In this document: in pieces, positions 16,834 to 23,996 of the stretch
Numbering within the stretch: position 1 is the first letter of the stretch
Layout of the letters: each line of letters opens with the position of its first letter
NCBI RefSeq assembly: GCF_000826645.1
Contig: NZ_JXJP01000032.1
Location: forward strand, 1 to 42,335
From: Psychroserpens mesophilus
Lineage (GTDB): Bacteria; Bacteroidota; Bacteroidia; Flavobacteriales; Flavobacteriaceae
Length of the DNA stretch: 42,335 nucleotides
Direction of reading: 5' to 3'
Translations under genes and position numbers: made by a program
Notes under the pieces: generated by a model
Seen by the model: only the letters and a program-made list of their open reading frames with translations
The model's database searches: none
What the model was told of the DNA's origin: nothing

Positions 16834-18141
16834 ATGAAAAACTTACAAAAAGGCAGTAAAAAACTGCTGAATGCTTGGGCATTTTACGATTGGGCAAATT
16901 CAGTCTATACACTAACAATTGCTTCTTCAATTTTTCCATTGTTTTACTCCTTTTTATTTGCAGAAGGTTCAGATAAAATCGTAGCTGCTTTCGGATTAGA
17001 ATTCAAAAGCTCAGCACTTATAACATACGTTACTGCATTCACGTTTCTAGTAGTTTCTGTGACATCACCAATACTGTCTGGTATAGCAGATTATGTTGGA
17101 AATAAAAAGAATTTCATGAAATTTTTCTGCTACATTGGAGGTGCTGGTTGTATCGGACTCTATTGGTTTAGCCTTGACACTATTCATTTAAGTCTACTGT
17201 TTTATTTTATGGGATTAATAGGATATTGGGGCAGCCTAGTGTTTTACAATTCCTATTTACCTGATATTGCATTTCCAGAACAGCAAGACAGCATTAGTGC
17301 CAAAGGATTTAGTATGGGTTATGTAGGTAGCGTTCTGCTTTTAATTCTAAATCTGGTTATGGTGATGAGTCAGGAAACAGGTGAAGAGAAAATGCAAATG
17401 ATGCGCTATTCTTTTGTAACCGTTGGCTTATGGTGGATTTTATTCAGTCAGTACACATTTTATATCCTACCTAAAGGTGTTTCTAACGGACATAAAGTGA
17501 CTAAAGCGGTTGTATTTAATGGTTTAAAGGAATTAAAACTGGTTTGGCTTCAGCTTAACCAAAACCTAAGATTAAAACGCTATCTCGTTGCATTTTTTGT
17601 GTTTAGTATGGCTGTTCAAACCATTATGCTCGTCGCTGTTTATTTTGGTGAAGAAGAAATTGATTGGGGAAGTTCTGATGCTAAAACTCAAGGGTTAATC
17701 ATTAGTATATTAGTTATTCAATTAGTTGCCATACTTGGTGCTTTTTTAACGTCTCGAGCATCTTCAAAATTTGGAAACATTCCAACACTTATAGTCGTTA
17801 ATTTTATATGGATGTCTTTATGCGTTTATGCCTATTTTATGGAAACTCCTATACAGTTTTATATAGCTGCATCTTTGGTAGGATTGGTGATGGGAGGCAT
17901 ACAATCGTTAGCAAGATCAACGTACTCTAAATTTTTACCTGACACAGAAGATACGACGTCGTATTTTAGCTTTTACGATGTAGCTGAAAAAATAGGAATA
18001 GTCATTGGTATGGTGATTTTTGCTACCATAGATCAAGTGACAGGAAGTATGCGAAACGCCATTCTCTTCTTATTTTTGTTTTTCTTAGTAGGAATCGCGT
18101 TACTTTTTAGAGTTCCTAAAGAAAACCCAATCTCGAATTAA
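16834..18141 (+). CDS. UMF1-family MFS transporter
   Basis: 435 residues with about twelve hydrophobic segments, so it is an inner-membrane permease. The N-terminal LLNAWAFYDWANSVYTLTIA is the signature of the UMF1/Atg22-like branch of the major facilitator superfamily, and GGIQSLARSTYSKFLPDTED in the C-terminal half is equally typical. Substrates of bacterial members are not established; fungal Atg22 exports amino acids from the vacuole. The first ATG lies right after a terminator hairpin, so the gene must be transcribed from a start inside or just after that hairpin, or by readthrough. No better internal start exists, because the YDWANS motif is only 18 residues in. Confidence 0.9.
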   Translation: MKNLQKGSKKLLNAWAFYDWANSVYTLTIASSIFPLFYSFLFAEGSDKIVAAFGLEFKSSALITYVTAFTFLVVSVTSPILSGIADYVGNKKNFMKFFCYIGGAGCIGLYWFSLDTIHLSLLFYFMGLIGYWGSLVFYNSYLPDIAFPEQQDSISAKGFSMGYVGSVLLLILNLVMVMSQETGEEKMQMMRYSFVTVGLWWILFSQYTFYILPKGVSNGHKVTKAVVFNGLKELKLVWLQLNQNLRLKRYLVAFFVFSMAVQTIMLVAVYFGEEEIDWGSSDAKTQGLIISILVIQLVAILGAFLTSRASSKFGNIPTLIVVNFIWMSLCVYAYFMETPIQFYIAASLVGLVMGGIQSLARSTYSKFLPDTEDTTSYFSFYDVAEKIGIVIGMVIFATIDQVTGSMRNAILFLFLFFLVGIALLFRVPKENPISN

Positions 18142-18146
18142 ATTAG

Positions 18147-18154
18147 TATGTTTG
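18147..18154 (+). promoter_or_regulatory. -7 element of the first lipoprotein gene
   Basis: TATGTTTG is an exact TAnnTTTG match, 23 bases before the ATG at 18178. The surrounding 15 bases, AATTAGTATGTTTGC at 18141-18155, recur exactly before the related gene at 18912. Confidence 0.65.
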
Positions 18155-18177
18155 CCATTAACTAAATCAATGATACC

Positions 18178-18783
18178 ATGAAAAAACTAAGTATTCTCTT
18201 TTCTTTATTTGTTTTGTTAACTGCTTTTACTTGTGAAAATGAAGCTTTAGATTCAGATTTAATTAATCAGGAGATTGAAAACAACGACAATAACAATAAC
18301 AATAACAATTCATCTCTTATTGGCTCTTGGGTTTTAGTAGACATGAATGCTGACATCATTGCTGAGTCAAGTTTTCAAGGTATTGAATTTAGTTCTCAAT
18401 TTTCCGTAGAAATCAGTGATTCAGATTATGTATTGGTATTTGAAGCGTCTGATTACACAGTTTCCGGAGATTACGAATTAATTGTTTCTTCTACCTTCCA
18501 AAATGAAACAACGACCTATACAGATTCATACACAAACGTAGAAGGATTGGGAACATATTCTACAAGTGGCAATATAATGACAGTTGATGGATCATTTATT
18601 GAATTTGATTTTGACGGAATGCCAATGGAAGTAGATCAAGGCGAGCAATCTGTTGAATATTCACTAAGTGCTGATGGACAAACGTTAACTTTTAATCAAG
18701 ATGAAGTGCAAACCACAAATGAAGGAGGAGCGATGTCTACAACAGATATATCGTCTACTTCGGTTTGGCAGAAACTAGACTAA
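18178..18783 (+). CDS. Lipocalin-like lipoprotein
   Basis: 201 residues. The lipoprotein signal ends LTAFTC (C19), so the protein is lipid-anchored and probably in the outer membrane. An acidic linker runs into an asparagine tract (NNDNNNNNNN at about 35-44, encoded by AAC/AAT repeats), then a domain starting SLIGSWVLVDM and ending VWQKLD. The G-S-W start, regular strands and final W-x-x-L are those of the lipocalin-like domains common in Bacteroidota lipoproteins; the ligand is unknown. Its leader and first residues after the cysteine (ENEALDSD) resemble those of the next two genes, and 26 bases around the lipobox are identical to the gene at 18912, suggesting a shared leader joined to a different domain. 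Confidence 0.75.
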   Translation: MKKLSILFSLFVLLTAFTCENEALDSDLINQEIENNDNNNNNNNSSLIGSWVLVDMNADIIAESSFQGIEFSSQFSVEISDSDYVLVFEASDYTVSGDYELIVSSTFQNETTTYTDSYTNVEGLGTYSTSGNIMTVDGSFIEFDFDGMPMEVDQGEQSVEYSLSADGQTLTFNQDEVQTTNEGGAMSTTDISSTSVWQKLD

Positions 18784-18805
18784 TATATTTTGATATATTT
18801 TTTTT

Positions 18806-18841
18806 AAAAGAAGACCAGAGTTATCTTTGGTCTTCTTTTTT
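18806..18841 (+). terminator. Rho-independent terminator
   Basis: AAGAAGACCA at 18808-18817 pairs with TGGTCTTCTT at 18828-18837 and continues into T to 18841. It ends the lipocalin-like gene. Confidence 0.9.
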
Positions 18842-18878
18842 GTATCCATTTATAAATCTATAATTTAGTATTAATTAG

Positions 18879-18886
18879 TATGTTTG
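18879..18886 (+). promoter_or_regulatory. -7 element of the second lipoprotein gene
   Basis: TATGTTTG, an exact TAnnTTTG match inside AATTAGTATGTTTGC (18873-18887), is identical over 15 bases to the element before 18178. The ATG follows 25 bases later. Confidence 0.65.
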
Positions 18887-18911
18887 CAGTAAATATTATA
18901 ATCATAGTCAA

Positions 18912-19751
18912 ATGAAAAAAATATCATTTTTAATCTCAATATTCGTTTTATTAACTGCTTTTACTTGTGAAAATGAACCTTTAGAAGGAGATTTTGAGAC
19001 TGAAAACGAACAGTCGTGTACTATCGCACAACAAAATACGCAGAACGCAGCTCTAGCATTTTTAGAAGTTACAGAAGACACCTACACCGAATTATGTGTC
19101 GCTTACAGAAATGCGTTACAAATTCAAATTCAGTTTTGTGGAGATCCCGACGGCACTCTACAAACACAAATTAATAGTTTAGGAAATTGTGGAGACACGA
19201 CCAATCCCGATCCATGTGAAACAGCAACTACCGCTGCTAATGAGGCTGAAACTGCATATAATGAAGACACATCTAACACTAATTTGTGCAATGCTTACAA
19301 GGCAGCTTTGCAAAATCAAATTGCAATTTGTGGAGATCCAAGTGGAACTATTCAAGCTGTAATTGATAGTCTTGGAGATTGTGCTGTAGCAGCTACTGAC
19401 GGAACTTTAAGTGTGACTGCAGGAACATTAAATATTCAATTTATTGTAAATAACGCAGCATTAAACTCAGGAGTTGTTTTTGTTAGTGGTAATAATACTG
19501 AACAAGGAGCAAATTACTTTATTGAGTTTGAAGTACCAGAAGGAACTACAGGAGTAGATGTCATGCAAAATTTTAAACTGACTTTAAATGGAGGAGAATA
19601 TTTTCCAAATACTGATGGTTTCGATGATTTTACCAGTACGATAACCGTAAATTCTAATGGTGTTATTCAAGGAACATTTGGAGGAATTGTAACCAGAACT
19701 GATGGTGCTGACTTAAGCTTATCTCAAGGCATAATAGATTTAACTTACTAA
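18912..19751 (+). CDS. Lipoprotein with two four-cysteine repeats
   Basis: 279 residues; no named family recognised. The lipoprotein signal ends LTAFTC (C19), followed by ENEPLEGDFE. Two helical repeats follow: C36, C62, C76, C93 and C102, C126, C140, C157. Each has the frame C, 23-25 residues, LC-AY+-AL, 13 residues between the 2nd and 3rd Cys, CGDP-GT-Q, 16 residues, and a final C; examples are LCVAYRNALQIQIQFCGDPD and LCNAYKAALQNQIAICGDPS. Residues 160-279 form a separate beta domain with GFDDFTSTITV and GTFGGIVTRTDG. The spacing suggests disulfide-stapled helical hairpins outside the cytoplasm. The next gene is a full-length paralogue. Confidence 0.8.
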   Translation: MKKISFLISIFVLLTAFTCENEPLEGDFETENEQSCTIAQQNTQNAALAFLEVTEDTYTELCVAYRNALQIQIQFCGDPDGTLQTQINSLGNCGDTTNPDPCETATTAANEAETAYNEDTSNTNLCNAYKAALQNQIAICGDPSGTIQAVIDSLGDCAVAATDGTLSVTAGTLNIQFIVNNAALNSGVVFVSGNNTEQGANYFIEFEVPEGTTGVDVMQNFKLTLNGGEYFPNTDGFDDFTSTITVNSNGVIQGTFGGIVTRTDGADLSLSQGIIDLTY

Positions 19752-19832
19752 AAATATAATTTTAACTTTTGAAGGAAAGTTAAGACTATTCTTAAAAATT
19801 GTATCTTGTAAATATTTAAGTGAATATTTGCT

Positions 19833-20675
19833 ATGAAAAAGATATCATTTTTAGTTTTGTTTTGCGTATTTCTTACGGCTTTTAAATGTGATAATGAGCC
19901 TTTAGAAGGTGAATTTGTAACCGAGCAGGAAGCCTCGTGTGATATTGCTATCCAAAATGCAATAGATGCGGCAATGGCATATTCACAGGCTACAAATGAA
20001 ACTTATGAGTCGCTATGTGTTGCCTACAAGAATGCGCTACAATTTCAGATACAATTTTGTGGAGATCCAGATGGAAGTTTGCAGGCACTCATTGATAGTA
20101 TTGGTAATTGTTCTTCGGTTAATGAAGTTGATAATTGTGCAGAAGCTGCAGCTGCTGTTGGAGTTGCGCAGGCTGCTTTCGTGGAAGCTACAATTCAAAC
20201 TTACACAACATTGTGCATCGCCTATAGAGAAGCATTATTGACTTTAATAGAGTTCTGTGGGCCAGATGGAGGAACATTATCTGTTCTACAAGATTTAGGA
20301 AATTGTGTTCAGGATGCTACTGGAGAAGGATTTATAACCGTTAATGCAGGTACAGCTCCAGTCGTTTTTGATGTTATCAATGTGTTTGAAAATGGCAATA
20401 CACTTCAAGTAGCTGCCGAAACAGGTTCACCTACTTATTATATTATTTACTTTGAAATTGAACTAGGTGTTACAGGTGACGAAGTCATTAATGATTCGTT
20501 TTCTCTACTTTTAAATTCTCAATATTATCCGTCTTCATCAGGTTTTGATGATTTCACTTCAACAATTACGACCAATAATCCTGGAAACATTATTGGAACA
20601 TTTAATGGTATTGTAACCAATGCTGATGGAGGTGATTTAAGTTTAACGTCAGGAGTTATTAGTGTTTCGTATTGA
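19833..20675 (+). CDS. Lipoprotein with two four-cysteine repeats, tandem paralogue
   Basis: 280 residues, co-linear with the gene at 18912 along its whole length, so the pair arose by tandem duplication. The lipobox is LTAFKC (C19), then DNEPLEGEF. The repeats have C36, C62, C76, C93 and C102, C128, C142, C158, with LCVAYKNALQFQIQFCGDPD and LCIAYREALLTLIEFCGPDG. The C-terminal domain keeps GFDDFTSTITT, GTFNGIVTNADGGDLSL and the aromatic end SVSY. Repeat 1 is better conserved between the paralogues than repeat 2. Its function is not known. There is no exact copy of the promoter seen before its two neighbours, so it may be read through from 18912 across the 81-base gap. A bidirectional hairpin ends it. 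Confidence 0.8.
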   Translation: MKKISFLVLFCVFLTAFKCDNEPLEGEFVTEQEASCDIAIQNAIDAAMAYSQATNETYESLCVAYKNALQFQIQFCGDPDGSLQALIDSIGNCSSVNEVDNCAEAAAAVGVAQAAFVEATIQTYTTLCIAYREALLTLIEFCGPDGGTLSVLQDLGNCVQDATGEGFITVNAGTAPVVFDVINVFENGNTLQVAAETGSPTYYIIYFEIELGVTGDEVINDSFSLLLNSQYYPSSSGFDDFTSTITTNNPGNIIGTFNGIVTNADGGDLSLTSGVISVSY

Positions 20676-20692
20676 GTTGAACTAAATAAATA

Positions 20693-20731
20693 AAAAAGCC
20701 ATAAACTTCAATGTAAAAGTCTATGGCTTTC
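20693..20731. terminator. Bidirectional terminator between convergent genes
   Basis: AAAGCCATA pairs with TATGGCTTT, with a further AACTT/AAGT pairing inside and A and T runs outside. It separates the lipoprotein gene (+) from the head GIN gene (-). Confidence 0.8.
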
Positions 20732-20746
20732 TAATGCTATTAAATG

Positions 20747-21463
20747 TTAGTTGCTAATACTTCCTGATCCAGCAACTTTTGTGTCTTCCGTTTTTGGATT
20801 TCCTCTATATTCTATGTCACCTGAACCAGCAACTCGCGCTCGTAAGCTTTCATTACAAACCACTTCTGCATCACCTGAACCCGCAACAGCAACATCTGTG
20901 TGGTTAGATTGTAAATCAAATCCGTGAAAATCACCTGAACCAGCGACTTTAGCTTCTAGTTTATTTGTGCTTCCTTTTAAGGTTAAATCACCTGAACCAG
21001 CTACTTTTCCTTCAGTAGTAGTCGCCTGAATATGCAATACAATATCTCCCGAACCTGCTAAAGCAACTTTTAAATTATTTGCAGCAATGATATCTTCATT
21101 CCATAAATCACCAGATCCTGAAAGCGAAACGCTGCTAATCTCTTTAAAAGGAATTCTAATTTTAATGGTTTTGTTGTTACTTGGCTTAAGATTAATATGA
21201 TTTTGAGTTTTAATAACAAGCCTGTTGTCTTTTACTTCAGTAATAATATAGTCTAATAAGTTTTCTTCACCTTCAATCGTTATGGTTCCTTCAGTACCTG
21301 CAACTAAAACATAATCAAATTGACCTGCACATGCGATACCATCATAATTTGAAGTAGATCTTGTTATTGTCGTCATATTTCCGTTTCCTCTGATGTTTTT
21401 ATCTCCTGCATAACTAAACGTGATGCAAAATAAAAGAGTCGTAAGTAAAATTGATGTTTTCAT
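20747..21463 (-). CDS. Head GIN domain (DUF2807) secreted protein
   Basis: 238 residues. A signal peptide of 19 residues ends TFSYA. The rest is a regular beta-repeat of the DUF2807 'head GIN' family: the motif SGSGD or AGSGD recurs seven or more times at turns about 17-20 residues apart (SLSGSGDLW, ALAGSGDIV, KVAGSGDLT, KVAGSGDFH, AVAGSGDAE, RVAGSGDIE, KVAGSGSIS), implying a right-handed beta-helix with one motif per coil. The opening part (FDYVLVAGTEGTITIEGEENLL) is the usual family start. It is predicted to be periplasmic or surface-exposed, with unknown role. It is the last gene of a sigma factor operon and lies 23 bases after the DUF4097-like gene. Confidence 0.88.
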   Translation of the reverse strand: MKTSILLTTLLFCITFSYAGDKNIRGNGNMTTITRSTSNYDGIACAGQFDYVLVAGTEGTITIEGEENLLDYIITEVKDNRLVIKTQNHINLKPSNNKTIKIRIPFKEISSVSLSGSGDLWNEDIIAANNLKVALAGSGDIVLHIQATTTEGKVAGSGDLTLKGSTNKLEAKVAGSGDFHGFDLQSNHTDVAVAGSGDAEVVCNESLRARVAGSGDIEYRGNPKTEDTKVAGSGSISN

Positions 21464-21486
21464 TTTTAGAGTTTTTTAATTGGTTA

Positions 21487-22578
21487 TTAATTTTTTTTAA
21501 AGGTGACGCTTCCGTATTCTGTTTTAATTCGTATGGTATTACCACTATTTGGTTTTCCGTAATATCCTTGATAATATTTGTCTGATGATTCGATTCGTTT
21601 TTTTGTAAATTCGAAATCATCTGTATCTCTTAATGAAGCATATTCCAAATCGATATCAAAATTAAAGGCGTAACCAGAATCGTAGCCAATAGTAATGCCA
21701 CAGTAATCGGATTCTATATCAACATCACCAGCATTAGCAGTCATTTTTTCAATTTTAATTGAACCATAGTCTGCCTTTACACTAACATTTTTATAAATGG
21801 TTCCTAATCTTAGCGTTAAATAATCACCGTTACCATTCACCGAATTAGCATTATTAATTTTTAGAGACCCATAATCACAGTTATAGGAAACGTCTTCGGC
21901 TAATTCAACTTCAGATTTTGTGTAATCAGCATTAATAGTTAATGATTTAGCTTTTCCTACTGTGTAGCCACTATAATCTGCATTGATGCTACCACTTTTT
22001 ATGTATTCGAAATAGGAGTTATTGGTGTAATCAAATCGAATATCATTGTTATCTGCCATCAATTCCTTTGTTGTAATTTTTCCGTAGTCACAACTAATAT
22101 CTGCGCGACCTTTGAGTTTGTCAAGTGTAATGCTGCCGTAGTCATTACTGAGGTCGACATTATTAGTAATAGGCAATTTGATGATGTAGTTAATGGACAT
22201 ATTTACATTATTGTTTTTTCCCCAATTCCACCAGGATTTAGATTTCTCTTTGCTAAAAATGGTTTTAGCAGCAACAAAAGAAGAAGATGCATTAAATTCT
22301 ACATCAATGTCATTAATCTTATCCTGCACTTTTTCCATATCATCTCCATTGGTTTTAATATGAACCTCAATACTAATGGTCGAGCCTTCATATGTTACGA
22401 TGTCAATATTTCCGTAGCTATTATCAACTTTTAGTGTAGCGTCAACAGTAACTGAAAAGTCTTTTTTTATAGTTTTTTCTTTGGTGTGTTTACCAGACCA
22501 GCTTGTGTTTCCTGCCATAATCATAGATGGTAATAGCATGAAAGCAAAAAGCAATTTGAATAGTAGTTGTGTTTTCAT
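21487..22578 (-). CDS. DUF4097-like secreted beta-repeat protein
   Basis: 363 residues. A signal peptide of about 22 residues ends SMIMA. The mature protein consists of short repeated strands carrying the turn motif DYGSI or a variant (NSYGNIDIV, NDYGSITLD, CDYGKITTK, CDYGSLKIN, ADYGSIKIE, SDYCGITIG, TEYGSVTFK), which points to a beta-solenoid like DUF4097 adhesin-type proteins. It is predicted to be exported; no ligand can be named. In flavobacteria this type of gene regularly lies with an ECF sigma factor, an anti-sigma factor and a head GIN gene, as here. It begins 58 bases after the anti-sigma gene. Confidence 0.8.
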   Translation of the reverse strand: MKTQLLFKLLFAFMLLPSMIMAGNTSWSGKHTKEKTIKKDFSVTVDATLKVDNSYGNIDIVTYEGSTISIEVHIKTNGDDMEKVQDKINDIDVEFNASSSFVAAKTIFSKEKSKSWWNWGKNNNVNMSINYIIKLPITNNVDLSNDYGSITLDKLKGRADISCDYGKITTKELMADNNDIRFDYTNNSYFEYIKSGSINADYSGYTVGKAKSLTINADYTKSEVELAEDVSYNCDYGSLKINNANSVNGNGDYLTLRLGTIYKNVSVKADYGSIKIEKMTANAGDVDIESDYCGITIGYDSGYAFNFDIDLEYASLRDTDDFEFTKKRIESSDKYYQGYYGKPNSGNTIRIKTEYGSVTFKKN

Positions 22579-22636
22579 AAGGGTTGTTTTTTATTTCTGA
22601 AAAGTTGTTTTGCTTAATCAGATTATTTTTTTGTTG

Positions 22637-23197
22637 TTATAAGGTGTTTTGATGTGATGCATGTGCATTAAATTCTTTTACTTCTTCTATATTTTGTAAA
22701 ACATGTTCTAAGACGTCTATTCTATTTTGAAAGTTTGAAATCATAGCGTATACAACACGTTTGTCATCACCAGAGGTTGTCAGATCTTTTTTTAAATTTT
22801 CATAATCGGCTTCCAAAATTTGAAGTTGTTTTAAGGCATCATTAATTAATTCTTCAGTTTCTGGAGTTCGTTCAGCTTCAAGTGTTGCCAATTCACTTTG
22901 TATTGCCAACGTAAAAAAGTCTTGAGTTCTCGATAATTCTGGAGACACACTAGCCAGGTCTTTTATTTCAGGTTCTTGTTGTTGCATGACTGTGAAAATG
23001 CTTAAGCATAATACTATCGATGCAGCGATAGCAAAAAACGGTTTCCAATAGCTTAACTTTTCTTTTTTAGAATCTACAATTATTGGCTGTTGCTTCAATT
23101 TTTCTAAAAATCGATTTTGATGACCTGAATTCGGCATTTGAATATCAAACTCGTTTTCGAGTTGTTCAAAAAGGGTATCAATGTTATCTTTTTTCAT
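22637..23197 (-). CDS. Putative membrane anti-sigma factor
   Basis: 186 residues. It has an N-terminal cytoplasmic part of about 47 residues (IDTLFEQLENEFDIQMP), one membrane segment at about 50-67 (FFAIAASIVLCLSIFTVM), and a C-terminal outer part rich in heptad-like Leu and Glu (about 90-175) that probably forms a helical bundle or coiled coil. No zinc HxxxCxxC motif is seen, so it is not a ZAS-type anti-sigma factor. The role is inferred from its position 11 bases after an ECF sigma gene and from its topology: a cytoplasmic sigma-binding head, one membrane span and an external sensor. Confidence 0.7.
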   Translation of the reverse strand: MKKDNIDTLFEQLENEFDIQMPNSGHQNRFLEKLKQQPIIVDSKKEKLSYWKPFFAIAASIVLCLSIFTVMQQQEPEIKDLASVSPELSRTQDFFTLAIQSELATLEAERTPETEELINDALKQLQILEADYENLKKDLTTSGDDKRVVYAMISNFQNRIDVLEHVLQNIEEVKEFNAHASHQNTL

Positions 23198-23208
23198 GTT
23201 TTTAAATA

Positions 23209-23766
23209 TTATAGGGCTAAAGGCGTTAATTTTTTTCTCAAACTATCTTTAGCACGTGATATTAATGTTCTGCAATTCGCATTGGTAATGTTCATGATGT
23301 CACAAATTTCTTCATAATCATAGCCTTCAATCAAATGCAATGTCAATCCCATTCTGTAGTTATCTTTAAGTAATTTCATAGTATCTAAAATCTGATTTGC
23401 TTTCAAATTTGTAAATCCGTGATCTTCAATTATTCCAGAATGATCTTCAACTTTATAGAGCACATCTTCTAAAGGCACATCATTATATTTAGTATTCTTT
23501 TTGTAATGATAAATACTGTTATTGATGACGATTCGTTTTAACCAAGATCCAAATGTTTTTATCTCTTTAAGACTGTCTAACTTTGTGAACGCGGTTAGAA
23601 ATGAATCTTGCATAATGTCTTCTGCTTCAAAACTGTCTTTAACAATTCTGAATGCTGTGTTATACATGGCTTTATAATACCTGTTATAGACTTCCATTTG
23701 TGCCTGTTGGTCTCCAGATTTACAAAGCTGCAATAACTGCTCTATATTTTGATTGGTTAGTGTCAA
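23209..23766 (-). CDS. ECF-type RNA polymerase sigma factor
   Basis: 185 residues. Region 2 spans about 25-90 (YNTAFRIVKDSFEAEDIMQDSFLTAFTKL, with the -10-recognition part KTFGSWLKRIVINNSIYHYKK). Region 4 spans about 125-180 (LTLHLIEGYDYEEICDIMNI followed by NANCRTLISRAKDSLRKKL), the helix-turn-helix for -35 recognition. There is no region 1 or 3, so it is an extracytoplasmic-function sigma factor. The start is TTG at 23766: the frame upstream closes at a TAA within 15 bases and the first ATG is at codon 24, too close to region 2. It heads a four-gene operon with an anti-sigma factor and two exported beta-repeat proteins, probably autoregulated from the site at 23781-23815. Confidence 0.9.
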   Translation of the reverse strand: MTLTNQNIEQLLQLCKSGDQQAQMEVYNRYYKAMYNTAFRIVKDSFEAEDIMQDSFLTAFTKLDSLKEIKTFGSWLKRIVINNSIYHYKKNTKYNDVPLEDVLYKVEDHSGIIEDHGFTNLKANQILDTMKLLKDNYRMGLTLHLIEGYDYEEICDIMNITNANCRTLISRAKDSLRKKLTPLAL

Positions 23767-23780
23767 AAAACAATTGCTTT

Positions 23781-23815
23781 ATTATAGAGATGAAAGGGTA
23801 AACAATTTGTTACAC
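23781..23815 (-). promoter_or_regulatory. Candidate ECF-dependent autoregulatory promoter
   Basis: On the minus strand GTGTAACAAATTG (-35 part, TGTAACA at 23814-23808) is followed after 15 bases by CATCTCTATAAT (23792-23781), then 14 bases to the TTG start. TGTAAC-type -35 boxes are common in ECF promoters and the site lacks a TAnnTTTG element. Motif-based only. Confidence 0.45.
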
Positions 23816-23958
23816 TTTGAATAAAAAAAGTTTTTAATTTTTGGAAGTGTAATGGCATAACTATTGAAATTAGATAAAGGTATATAATTCCTTTTACTTG
23901 GTAAGTGCTTAATTTACAAGGATTAAAGTGATTATGAAAATAAATATAAATCGATAAC

Positions 23959-23980
23959 TTCTGTTGTTTTAATGACAGAA
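23959..23980. promoter_or_regulatory. Dyad upstream of lon
   Basis: TTCTGT and ACAGAA form a perfect 6-bp inverted repeat with a 10-base spacer, ending 16 bases before the lon ATG. It could be a regulator site or a weak leader hairpin; no family is recognised. Confidence 0.3.
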
Positions 23981-23996
23981 TGACTAAAAAAATAAT

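Noticed and set aside
19823-19830. AATATTTG as -7 element for the gene at 19833
   Set aside because: It ends two bases before the ATG, so transcription would begin within the gene; readthrough from 18912 is more likely.
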